Shown: piece after piece, positions 26,035-34,300 of the stretch
Layout: the number at the start of each line of letters is the position of its first letter
Position numbering within the stretch: position 1 is the stretch's first letter
NCBI RefSeq assembly: GCF_900239495.1
Contig: NZ_OENE01000048.1
Coordinates: 98,873-162,872, forward strand
DNA: 64,000 nt
DNA from: Tenacibaculum finnmarkense genomovar ulcerans
Lineage (GTDB): Bacteria > Bacteroidota > Bacteroidia > Flavobacteriales > Flavobacteriaceae
Reading direction: 5' to 3'
Position numbers and translations under genes: made by a program
Notes under the pieces: generated by a model
Told to the model about the DNA's origin: nothing
Seen by the model: the letters and a program-made list of their open reading frames with translations, nothing else
The model's database searches: none

Positions 26035-26064
26035 TTTAAAATATTACTTAGAGGGGAGAAAGAA

Positions 26065-26072
26065 CAAATGTA
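26065..26072 (-). promoter_or_regulatory. Candidate Bacteroidota -7 promoter element for the gliding operon
   Basis: Reading the minus strand, TACATTTG fits the TAnnTTTG -7 consensus of Bacteroidota. It lies 31 bp before the ATG of the sprC-like gene. A convincing TTG -33 box at the expected distance is not seen, so this is a candidate only. Confidence 0.4.
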
Positions 26073-26259
26073 AACTTTTTTACAGAAAAAAAACAGTAAA
26101 TACAAAATCTATATCTAATATATGTAAAAATAAACAAAAAAACTATAAAAACCATAAAAATAGACTTGTTACAAGCTTTTTTAAAGAATTATTAACTAGA
26201 AACCCCAAAGAGAATCGTAAAATCTATTGTATATTCGTACCTCTATTTTTTATTATTTT

Positions 26260-26952
26260 ATGACACAAAAAATTACCATAGCCATTGACGGCTTTTCATC
26301 GACAGGAAAAAGTACGATTGCCAAACAATTAGCAACAAAATTAGGCTATATTTATGTTGATACAGGCGCTATGTACAGAGCGGTTACCTTGTACGCAATG
26401 CAACATAATTATATTTCAGACACGCATTTTAATTCTGCTGATTTAATTGCTGATTTACAGAATATTTCACTTAAATTTATTTTTAATGAAAAAGCAGGGT
26501 TTGCTGAAATGTACTTAAATAATAATAATATTGAAACTCAAATTAGAAGCATTGAAGTATCAAGACTTGTTAGTAAAATTGCAACCATTTCAGAGATTCG
26601 TAGAAAATTAGTTAGCGAACAACAAGAAATGGGTAAAAATAAAGGTATTGTAATGGATGGTAGAGATATTGGTTCGGTTGTTTTTCCTGATGCCGAATTA
26701 AAATTATTTATGACCGCCTCTGCCGATAAACGAGCAACACGTCGTTATAAAGAATTATTAGACCGTGGCGACAATGTAAATTATCCAGAAATTTTACACA
26801 ATGTTCAAGAACGTGATCGTATTGATTCTACCCGAAAAGATTCGCCCTTAATTTTAACCGATGATGCCATAGAATTTGACAATTCTAATATGGGATTAGA
26901 AGACCAATTTGATAGAATTATGAGCTTAGTAAAAATGAGATTGTCTTCATAA
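26260..26952 (+). CDS. cmk: Cytidylate kinase
   Basis: The enzyme phosphorylates CMP and dCMP with ATP in the cytoplasm, in pyrimidine nucleotide supply. The 230-residue product has a P-loop GFSSTGKST near the N-terminus, the substrate motif VDTGAMYRAV, and the conserved MDGRDIGSVVFPDAELK block. Its length is usual for the family. I place the start at the ATG at 26260, because conserved sequence (MTQKITIAIDGFS) begins there. An upstream in-frame TTG at 26227 would add 11 unconserved residues. It is divergent from the gliding operon. A degenerate TATATTCG box at 26230-26237 could be its -7 element. Confidence 0.93.
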   Translation: MTQKITIAIDGFSSTGKSTIAKQLATKLGYIYVDTGAMYRAVTLYAMQHNYISDTHFNSADLIADLQNISLKFIFNEKAGFAEMYLNNNNIETQIRSIEVSRLVSKIATISEIRRKLVSEQQEMGKNKGIVMDGRDIGSVVFPDAELKLFMTASADKRATRRYKELLDRGDNVNYPEILHNVQERDRIDSTRKDSPLILTDDAIEFDNSNMGLEDQFDRIMSLVKMRLSS

Positions 26953-26956
26953 AAAA

Positions 26957-27054
26957 ACTAGCACAAATGCCTAGCCCCGATTGAAGCTTTGTTTGAGCTC
27001 TTTTTTTGATTTTTCTTCAAAAAAAAGCGAGTGCGGAAAGCGGGAAATTGCTTC
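26957..27054. repeat. Candidate flavobacterial intergenic element with GCCCCGATTGAAGC core
   Basis: The stretch between cmk and rluD holds CTAGC, then GCCCCGATTGAAGC (26974-26987), and later GCGGAAAGCGGGA (27033-27045) with a GCTTC end. I remember this paired core (CCCGATTGAAGC plus GCGGGA) as recurrent between genes in Flavobacteriaceae. Its AT-rich middle is fairly symmetrical. It may be a repeated extragenic element or a structured RNA such as the Flavo-1 class; I cannot confirm which. Confidence 0.45.
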
Positions 27055-27089
27055 TAAATATTTTACTATTTAAAACAATATTAAACGCA

Positions 27090-27118
27090 AAAAACCAGCC
27101 AAAAAGCTGGTTTTTTTA
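27090..27118. terminator. Hairpin terminator between cmk and rluD
   Basis: AAACCAGC pairs with GCTGGTTT around a CAAAAA loop, with A-runs on the left and T-runs on the right. It can serve both converging genes. Confidence 0.8.
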
Positions 27119-27139
27119 TATAAATATTTCTGAAAAAAA

Positions 27140-28186
27140 TTATTCTTCGTCTAATTCTTGTAACTTAGAATTTTCAGAATAGGTACGCCATTTTACTAAA
27201 CAGGCTTCAATATCAGCAGGTATTTCTGTATTAAATTGCATAAACTCACCACTTACAGGATGTGTAAATCCTAATGTTTTAGCATGTAAAGCTTGTCTTG
27301 GCAAGGTTTTAAAACAGTTTTTCACAAATTGCTTATACTTTGTAAAAGTTGTTCCTTTTAAAATATCGTCACCACCATAACGCTCATCGTTAAATAAGGT
27401 ATGACCAATATGCTTAAAGTGTGCTCTAATTTGGTGCGTTCTTCCTGTTTCTAATTTACATTGTACTAATGTAACATAGGTCAAACGCTCTAAAACTTTA
27501 TAGTGTGTTACGGCATGCTTTCCTTGATCGCCTTCAGGAAAAACATCCATTTGCAAACGATTTTTAAAACTACGCCCGATATTTCCTTCGATAGTTCCAG
27601 TATCTTCTTTTACATCACCCCAAACAATAGCGTAATATAAACGTTCGGTGGTTCTATCAAAAAACTGCTTTGATAAATGAGTCATTGCAAATTCATTTTT
27701 TGCAACCACTAATAAACCACTAGTATCTTTATCAATACGATGTACTAAACCAGGACGCTCGTTTGAGTTGGTAGGCAAGTTTTCAACATGATGAATTAAC
27801 CCGTTTACTAAAGTTCCTGAATAATTTCCATGCCCTGGATGCACCACCATTCCTGGAGCTTTATTTACCACAATTACGTCATCATCTTCATAAACGATAT
27901 CAAGCGGTAAATCTTCGGCTACTAATAAATTTTCCGCTGGCGGATATGCTAAAACAACACGAACAACATCTTTTGGTTTTACTTTATGATTTGGTTTTAC
28001 AGCCACCTCATTTACCAACACATTCCCTGCTTTCGCTGCTTGCTGAATTTTACTTCTAGTTGAGTTTTCAATGAAATTCATTAAAAACCTATCAACTCTT
28101 AATGGTTCTTGACCTTCTGTTGCCACAAACCTGTGATGTTCGTGCAATTCGCTATTTTCTATTTCTAAATTCGTGTCTTCCTGCAT
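27140..28186 (-). CDS. rluD: RluA-family 23S rRNA pseudouridine synthase (RluD-like)
   Basis: The enzyme isomerises uridine to pseudouridine in large-subunit rRNA. The 348-residue product has an N-terminal S4 RNA-binding domain (about 28-95: VDRFLMNFI, GNVLVNEVAVKPNHKVKPKD). The catalytic RluA domain follows with the motif GLVHRIDKDTSGLLVVAK, in which the Asp of HRID is the catalytic residue, and later TGRTHQIRAHFKHIGH. It lies 16 bp after the PASTA gene, an arrangement that recurs in flavobacteria. The RluD specificity is inferred from the S4 domain and the neighbourhood; other RluA-family specificities are possible. Confidence 0.88.
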   Translation of the reverse strand: MQEDTNLEIENSELHEHHRFVATEGQEPLRVDRFLMNFIENSTRSKIQQAAKAGNVLVNEVAVKPNHKVKPKDVVRVVLAYPPAENLLVAEDLPLDIVYEDDDVIVVNKAPGMVVHPGHGNYSGTLVNGLIHHVENLPTNSNERPGLVHRIDKDTSGLLVVAKNEFAMTHLSKQFFDRTTERLYYAIVWGDVKEDTGTIEGNIGRSFKNRLQMDVFPEGDQGKHAVTHYKVLERLTYVTLVQCKLETGRTHQIRAHFKHIGHTLFNDERYGGDDILKGTTFTKYKQFVKNCFKTLPRQALHAKTLGFTHPVSGEFMQFNTEIPADIEACLVKWRTYSENSKLQELDEE

Positions 28187-28202
28187 TAATCAATTATATA
28201 AA

Positions 28203-28784
28203 TTAGTTACCATTACCATCCCCTAAAATTAGGTTGATCGTTGTTTTTTTAGGCAATTTTGTTCCTACTGTAATTTCTTTCCCGTTGTATTTTAAGCCTC
28301 TTACAACATCTTTACCAATATCTTCTACCCATGTAATTTCGTTACCAACAATAAAACCTTGCGATCGTAAATGTGTTGTTGCCTGCCTTTTTGTTCGACC
28401 GTTTAAATTTGGCACTTCAATATCTCTATATTTAGACGGATTTAATGTTAAATAAATTTTACGTTTTTCTTTTACAAAATCGTTTACCGCTGGGTTTTGT
28501 TCTATCACTGATTTTTTTGGATACTCCGGATTATAAGTAGCACTGTCAATAATAATAAAGTCTAAATTAAGTTCCTTTAATTTCTTTTCAACCTGTGCTA
28601 ACGACATTTTATGTAAATTAGGTACTTGTATTTTTTGATCGTGATTCGTTGTAAACCCTAACCACCATTTTAATACAAAAACAGTTATAAATAACGAAAC
28701 TACGGCAATTCCTATTTGTATAAAAAATGTTTTACTTTTTATAAATTGAAATAAATTTTTAAGTTTTTCTGAAAAATTACTCAT
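28203..28784 (-). CDS. Membrane-anchored PASTA-domain protein
   Basis: The 193-residue protein has a short basic cytoplasmic start, one membrane segment (about 22-44), and two PASTA-type domains. The first begins near VPNLHKMSLAQVEKKLKELN, the second near VPNLNGRTKRQATTHLRSQG. PASTA domains bind peptidoglycan fragments or beta-lactam-like ligands, usually on transpeptidases or Ser/Thr kinases. Here there is no kinase or enzymatic domain. It is cotranscribed with the rluD-like gene and divergent from ddl. The neighbourhood suggests a cell-wall role, but none is demonstrated. Confidence 0.85.
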   Translation of the reverse strand: MSNFSEKLKNLFQFIKSKTFFIQIGIAVVSLFITVFVLKWWLGFTTNHDQKIQVPNLHKMSLAQVEKKLKELNLDFIIIDSATYNPEYPKKSVIEQNPAVNDFVKEKRKIYLTLNPSKYRDIEVPNLNGRTKRQATTHLRSQGFIVGNEITWVEDIGKDVVRGLKYNGKEITVGTKLPKKTTINLILGDGNGN

Positions 28785-28853
28785 ATTTTTTAGCTGTTTT
28801 TTTGAATCTTTTTTAGCGATATGTTTTTTTGAATATTATTTTTAATACGGTTG

Positions 28854-28861
28854 CAAATTTA
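28854..28861 (-). promoter_or_regulatory. Candidate -7 element for the PASTA-rluD operon
   Basis: The minus strand reads TAAATTTG, an exact TAnnTTTG match, 69 bp before the PASTA gene start. No clear -33 TTG is visible. Confidence 0.4.
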
Positions 28862-28914
28862 CAGTAAAAATATTAGTATTTTTAGCTCATTAAGTCTTTA
28901 ACGAGTTTTTTTAG

Positions 28915-28922
28915 TAAGTTTG
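28915..28922 (+). promoter_or_regulatory. Candidate -7 element for ddl-coaD
   Basis: TAAGTTTG matches TAnnTTTG and lies 50 bp before the GTG start of ddl. It sits back-to-back with the divergent PASTA promoter. Confidence 0.45.
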
Positions 28923-28972
28923 CCTGTTTTACACCCTTAATTTTTACAAAAAAATAATTTAAAAATAGTAAC

Positions 28973-29959
28973 GTGAAAAAAAATATAGCGATTATTATGG
29001 GAGGATATTCTTCGGAAGCAGCAATATCCTTAAAAAGCGGAACAGTAGTTTACACGCATCTTGACAAAGAAAAATATACGGCATATAAAATTCATATTTT
29101 AAAAGATAAATGGGTTTTAGTTGATGATAACGATCAAGAATATAGCATCAATAAGCATGATTTTTCTGCGGATGTACATGGTAAAAAAATTACTTTTGAT
29201 GTTGTTTTTAATGCCATTCATGGCGCACCTGGCGAAAACGGAGCTATTTTAGCCTATTTTGATTTAATCGGAATCAAGCATACCTCAGCTCCTTTTTATC
29301 AAATGGCATTAACTTTTAACAAACGAGATACCTTAAGTGTTTTAAAAAACTACGGAATATCAACGGCAATTTCGGTGTATTTAAACCAAGGTGATCTTAT
29401 TGATGTTGATAAAATCATTGAAAAAGTTGGCCTGCCATGTTTTGTAAAGCCCAATAATGCGGGTTCTAGCTTTGGTATTTCAAAAGTACACAGCAAAGAA
29501 GCCTTTCTTCCTGCCTTAAAAGTAGCTTATAAAGAAGATACCGAAATATTAATTGAAAGTTTTTTAGACGGTACAGAAGTTTCTGTAGGTGTTTTTCAAT
29601 ATAAAGGAGCAACCACCGTTTTACCGATTACAGAAATTGTATCAGAAAACGATTTTTTTGATTATCAAGCAAAATACGAAGGTAAATCAACAGAAATTAC
29701 CCCTGCTAGAATTTCAAAAAAGCAAGAAAACCGTGTTTCAGAAATATCAAAACGAGTCTATGATATTTTAAAAATGAAAGGTTTTACCCGTTCTGAATAT
29801 ATTTTTATAAATGATGAACCTCATTTCTTAGAAATAAACACCGTTCCTGGTTTAACCCAAGCAAGTATTTTACCACAACAAGCAAATTGTGCGGGTATTA
29901 ATTTAACCGATTTATTTGGCAACGCTATTGAAATGGCTTTAAAAAACGATCTTAAATAA
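28973..29959 (+). CDS. ddl: D-alanine--D-alanine ligase
   Basis: The enzyme joins two D-alanines with ATP to make the dipeptide of the peptidoglycan precursor. The 328-residue ATP-grasp protein opens with KKNIAIIMGGYSSEAAISL. It has the ATP-binding stretch LPCFVKPNNAGSSFGISKV and a C-terminal metal-binding segment with EINTVPGLTQASILPQQA. The start codon is GTG; conserved residues follow it immediately and no better ATG lies upstream. coaD follows after 8 bp, so the two are probably cotranscribed. Confidence 0.95.
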   Translation: MKKNIAIIMGGYSSEAAISLKSGTVVYTHLDKEKYTAYKIHILKDKWVLVDDNDQEYSINKHDFSADVHGKKITFDVVFNAIHGAPGENGAILAYFDLIGIKHTSAPFYQMALTFNKRDTLSVLKNYGISTAISVYLNQGDLIDVDKIIEKVGLPCFVKPNNAGSSFGISKVHSKEAFLPALKVAYKEDTEILIESFLDGTEVSVGVFQYKGATTVLPITEIVSENDFFDYQAKYEGKSTEITPARISKKQENRVSEISKRVYDILKMKGFTRSEYIFINDEPHFLEINTVPGLTQASILPQQANCAGINLTDLFGNAIEMALKNDLK

Positions 29960-29967
29960 TTAAAAAC

Positions 29968-30420
29968 ATGAAAAAAGCTATTTTCCCAGGATCTTTTGAT
30001 CCTATTACGCTAGGACACCTAGATATTATTGAGCGTGGCGTTACTTTATTTGACCAAGTTGTTATTGCAATTGGCGTAAATGCTGATAAAAAATACATGT
30101 TTTCATTAGAAGAACGCAAACGTTTTATTGAAGAAACTTTTAAAAATCAGCCTAAAATTAAGGTTGTTATTTATAGCGGATTAACCGTAAAATTTTGTCA
30201 AGAAGAAAATGCAGCATTTATTTTAAGAGGTTTGCGAAATCCTGCCGATTTTGAATTTGAAAAAGCTATTGCACACACCAACAGAAAACTTTCAGAAATA
30301 GAAACGGTATTTTTATTAACATCATCAGGAAAAAGTTATATTTCGTCATCAATTGTACGTGATGTAATTAGAAATGATGGCGATTATACAGGTTTAGTCC
30401 CTGATGCAGTGAGAGTTTAA
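29968..30420 (+). CDS. coaD: Pantetheine-phosphate adenylyltransferase
   Basis: The enzyme transfers AMP from ATP to 4'-phosphopantetheine, the penultimate step of coenzyme A synthesis. The 150-residue length is typical. The nucleotidyltransferase motif GSFDPITLGHLDII is at the N-terminus, with LRGLRNPADFEFE mid-protein and SSSIVRDVIRNDGD near the C-terminus. It is the last gene of the ddl operon. A strong hairpin begins 17 bp after its stop codon. Confidence 0.96.
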   Translation: MKKAIFPGSFDPITLGHLDIIERGVTLFDQVVIAIGVNADKKYMFSLEERKRFIEETFKNQPKIKVVIYSGLTVKFCQEENAAFILRGLRNPADFEFEKAIAHTNRKLSEIETVFLLTSSGKSYISSSIVRDVIRNDGDYTGLVPDAVRV

Positions 30421-30436
30421 CACCTAATAAATCATC

Positions 30437-30504
30437 AATAGATATCATTTGAATTTTAGTTATTATTTATCTTTCTAATTTCTAAAATTTAAATGATATC
30501 TATT
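30437..30504. terminator. Long AT-rich hairpin after coaD
   Basis: A 23-bp left arm (30437-30459) and right arm (30482-30504) pair with one mismatch around a 22-nt loop. It follows the coaD stop closely and probably ends that transcript, although no long T-run follows. It could equally be part of the adjoining palindromic element. Confidence 0.55.
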
Positions 30505-30509
30505 AAAAT

Positions 30510-30718
30510 CCTGTTTAAAAATTAAATAAACTGTCAGTTCGAGTGATTTTTTTCCTTCAAAAAAATTGTATCGAGAACTTTTTAGTATCTAAATCAATCA
30601 AAATAAAATTCTCGATACAATTTTAATTCCTTTTACTTAGTAATTAAAATCACTCGAATTGACAAATTAAATTTCTCGTTTTATACTAAAAAACTTTTTT
30701 AAATGAAATTTAAACAGG
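30510..30718. repeat. Nested palindromic intergenic element of about 210 bp
   Basis: Three concentric inverted repeats are visible. The outer one is CCTGTTTAAA (30510-30519) against TTTAAACAGG (30709-30718). The middle one is a 19-bp arm at 30532-30550 against 30646-30664 with one mismatch, containing TTCGAGTGATTTT. The inner one is a perfect 16-bp pair at 30562-30577 against 30609-30624, containing TATCGAGAA. The shape suits a REP- or MITE-like non-coding mobile element. With the hairpin before it, it fills the only intergenic region over 300 bp in the window (30421-30797), which holds no open frame I can support. Confidence 0.75.
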
Positions 30719-30781
30719 CTATAAAACACTAAAAATAATTCTTTTATGATTTTTTTAATATGAATTTTATTTAAATTTCAG

Positions 30782-30789
30782 TAACTTTG
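30782..30789 (+). promoter_or_regulatory. Candidate -7 element of the metal-efflux cluster
   Basis: TAACTTTG fits TAnnTTTG exactly. It ends only 8 bp before the ATG at 30798, so the transcript would start within a few bases of the start codon. Confidence 0.5.
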
Positions 30790-30797
30790 TAATCTGT

Positions 30798-31211
30798 ATG
30801 AAAAAAATATCTCATAAAATAATGTCTGTATTAATGGCTTTAGTAGTGTTGTTCGCTACTATGTCGTTTACTATTGATATGCACTTTTGTGGCGATACTT
30901 TAATCGATACAGCAGTATTTCACAAAGTAAAATCATGTGGAATGAAAATGCAAAAATCAGCAACTAAAGGATGTAGTATAACAAAGAAAAATTGTTGTAA
31001 TGATACCCAAATTGCAGTTGATGCACAAGATGAATTACAAATTACAGTTGATTCTATTTCTTTTGAACAACAAGTATTTATATCATCATTTGTTTACAGT
31101 TATAGTCTTCTTTTTAAAACTGTAAACAATAACATACCTTTTTACACGGCATACAAACCGCTACTCGTCATAAAGCAACTCTACAAAATTGACGAAACTT
31201 ATTTAATTTAA
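30798..31211 (+). CDS. Small secreted Cys/His/Met-rich protein (HYC_CC_PP-type) of the copper cluster
   Basis: The 137-residue protein has an N-terminal signal or membrane segment (about residues 8-27). A conserved-looking HFCGD motif follows, then a Met/Cys-rich stretch (CGMKM) and GCSITKKNCCND. Small Bacteroidota proteins of this kind sit beside heavy-metal RND pumps. The thiol- and imidazole-rich pattern suggests metal binding in the periplasm, but no function has been shown. It lies 108 bp upstream of the RND pump in the same orientation. The family name is from memory. Confidence 0.65.
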   Translation: MKKISHKIMSVLMALVVLFATMSFTIDMHFCGDTLIDTAVFHKVKSCGMKMQKSATKGCSITKKNCCNDTQIAVDAQDELQITVDSISFEQQVFISSFVYSYSLLFKTVNNNIPFYTAYKPLLVIKQLYKIDETYLI

Positions 31212-31234
31212 TTTTTAAACAATAGACTGTATTG

Positions 31235-31290
31235 TCCTATGGATTTTTTCCATTAGGATATTTTCTTGTATTCGGTATTCTCGTAATACC
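31235..31290 (+). other. Two small hairpins in the leader of the RND pump gene
   Basis: TCCTATGG (31235-31242) can pair with CCATTAGGA (31250-31258) with one bulge. GGTATT (31274-31279) pairs with AATACC (31285-31290). They lie between the small Cys-rich gene and the pump. They could tune read-through or mRNA stability, but no T-run follows, so this is weak. Confidence 0.3.
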
Positions 31291-31319
31291 AATGTCTAAC
31301 TGTTTAAAAAAATAAAGCA

Positions 31320-34300
31320 ATGCTAAATAAAAGCATCAAATTTTTAATAGAAAATAAACTCGTAGCCGTTTTAATACTCTTAATTTTTATCGGCTGGGGA
31401 ATTGTACACGCCCCTTTTAATTGGAATACTGGCTTTTTACCAAGCAACCCTGTTGCCGTAGATGCAATTCCTGATATTGGCGAAAATCAACAAATTGTAT
31501 TTACAAAATGGGATGGTCGTTCACCTCAAGATATTGAAGACCAAATTACGTATCCTTTAACAACATCATTACTTGGTATTTCTGGAGTAAAAACAATTCG
31601 TAGTTCTTCTATGTTTGGTTTTTCTAGTATTTATATCATTTTTGAAGAAGATGTAGATTTTTACTGGAGCAGAAGTCGAATACTCGAAAAGTTAAATTCG
31701 TTGCCCAATAATTTACTTCCTAATGAGGTAAATCCATCTTTAGGTCCTGACGCAACAGGACTCGGGCAAATATTCTGGTACACTATTGAAGGAAGAAACA
31801 AACAAGGTGATGTAACTGGTGGTTGGGATTTACACGAAATAAGAAGCGTACAAGATTACTATGTAAAATATGCGCTTTCATCCGCTAGCGGAGTTTCAGA
31901 AGTCGCTTCAATTGGTGGATATGTTCAGGAATATCAAATAGATGTAAACCCTGAATTAATGCGTCAATATAAAATTGGGTTAAATGAAGTAGTTAAAGCC
32001 GTAAAACAAAGTAATAAAGATATTGGTGCGCAAACTCTAGAAATTAACAAAGTTGAATATTTAGTACGTGGCTTAGGGTATATAAAATCTATTTCAGATA
32101 TCGAAAATGCAGTCGTTACTTCGGAAGATTTTACGGCTATCAAAATAAAAGATATTGCCAAAGTAACACTTGCACCAAAAGCAAGACGTGGTATTTTAGA
32201 TAAAGAAGGTGCTGAAGTTGTTGGTGGCGTAGTCGTTGCAAGATATGGAGCAAATCCACTGGAAGTTATCAATAATGTAAAATCAAAAATAAAAGAATTA
32301 AGTGCAGGATTGCCTTCAAAGGTTTTAAAAGATGGAACAACTTCTCAACTTACTATTGTTCCTTTTTATGATAGATCAGAACTTATTACAGAAACATTAG
32401 GCACACTAAATGAAGCTCTTACACTCGAAATATTAATTACTATTTTGGTCATCATTATTATGACATTTAATCTTCGAGCTTCTATTCTTATTTCAAGTTT
32501 GCTTCCTGTTGCTGTTTTAATGGTTTTTATCGCCATGAAAATTTTTAATGTTGATGCCAATATTGTGGCACTTTCAGGAATTGCAATTGCCATCGGAACA
32601 ATGGTAGATGTTGGCGTAATTCTTTCAGAAAACATCATTCGACATTTAGACGAAAACAATGATAAATCCCCTATAAATGAAGTAGTTTATACCGCTACAA
32701 CCGAAGTTTCAGGAGCTATTATAACAGCAGTTTTAACAACAATTATAAGTTTTATTCCTGTATTTACCATGATTGGAGCTGAAGGAAAACTATTCAGACC
32801 TTTAGCATTTACTAAAACTTTTGCTTTAACAGCTTCTATTATTGTTGCCTTATTTTTAATTCCACCTTTTGCGGCATTTTTATTCAAAAAAAGAAGCATC
32901 AAAAAAGTATCAGGAATTTTTATCAGTAGCTTTTTAATTTTGATTGGAATAGCAGCCGTAATTTATGGATATTGGATTGCTATTATTTTGATTGCCTTTG
33001 GAATATCTGCTATTTTAAAATCGAAACAAAAAATTAATGAGAAACAAGTAAATTATATTAATATCGGTATTTCTGCGCTGGCAATTGTGTTTCTTTTAGC
33101 AGAATATTGGCGACCATTAGGTGTTGATAAAAATATCTTTTGGAATTTAATTTTTGTAGCTATCATTTGTTTTGGACTTTTAGGCGTTTTCACCTTATTC
33201 AGAACATATTATACTCGTATTTTAAATTGGGCTTTAAACAATAAAATACTGTTTCTTTCTATCCCTACGACTATTGTAATTTGTGGTTTTTTTATCCTAA
33301 AAAATACTGGAAAAGAATTTATGCCTTCCTTAAATGAAGGTTCTTTTTTACTGATGCCAACATCAATGCCACATGCAGGTGTTGAAGAAAACAAACGCAC
33401 TTTACAATTATTAGATATGGCTGTAGCCAGTATTCCTGAAGTTAAAACAGTTGTTGGTAAAGCAGGTCGTGTAAGCTCATCTTTAGACCCTGCTCCGCTT
33501 TCGATGTATGAAAATTTAATTCAGTATAAACCAGAATACATGCTGAATAAAAATGGAAAACGACAACGTTATAAAACAACTAATAATGGATTATTTGTTT
33601 TAAAATCAGGAGCAACTATTGAAAATCCAAATAATACAGAAAATAATGTTTCAATGCCTGAAATTACAGTCAAAAATCTTATTGAAGATGATAATGGTGA
33701 TTTTTACAGAAATTGGCGACCAAAAATAAAATCAGCAAATGATATTTGGGATGAAATTGTACGAGTAACAAAATTACCTAGCGTTACTTCAGCTCCTAAA
33801 TTACAACCTATTGAAACCCGTTTGGTAATGCTACAAACAGGAATGCGTGCACCAATGGGAATAAAAGTAAAAGGACAAAATTTAAAACAAATTGAAGATT
33901 TTGGTATGCAATTAGAATCGATTTTAAAACAAGTAGAAGGTGTTAAAACCGAAGCTGTATTTGCTGATAGAATTGTTGGAAAACCTTATTTACTTATCGA
34001 TATTAATAGAGAAAAAATTGCACGTTACGGAATAACAATTCAAGATGTTCAAGATGTACTAAAAGTTGCCGTTGGTGGTATGGAAATAACACAAACAGTA
34101 GAAGGTCGTGAGCGATATGGCGTGCGTGTTCGCTATCCTAGAGAATTAAGGTCCACTCCTACCGATTTAAAAAACATTTATATTCCTGTTACAAAAGGTA
34201 GCGCAATTCCTTTGAGCGAATTAGCAACTATTAAATACGAACAAGGTGCACAGGTTATTAAAAGTGAAGATACTTTTTTAATCGGTTATGTACTTTTTGA

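Noticed and set aside
26227-26259. Upstream TTG start for cytidylate kinase
   Set aside because: It adds 11 unconserved residues and overlaps a promoter-like box; the ATG at 26260 begins the conserved sequence.
31212-31319. Metal riboswitch before the RND pump
   Set aside because: Only two short AT-rich hairpins are present and nothing matches a riboswitch class I know.
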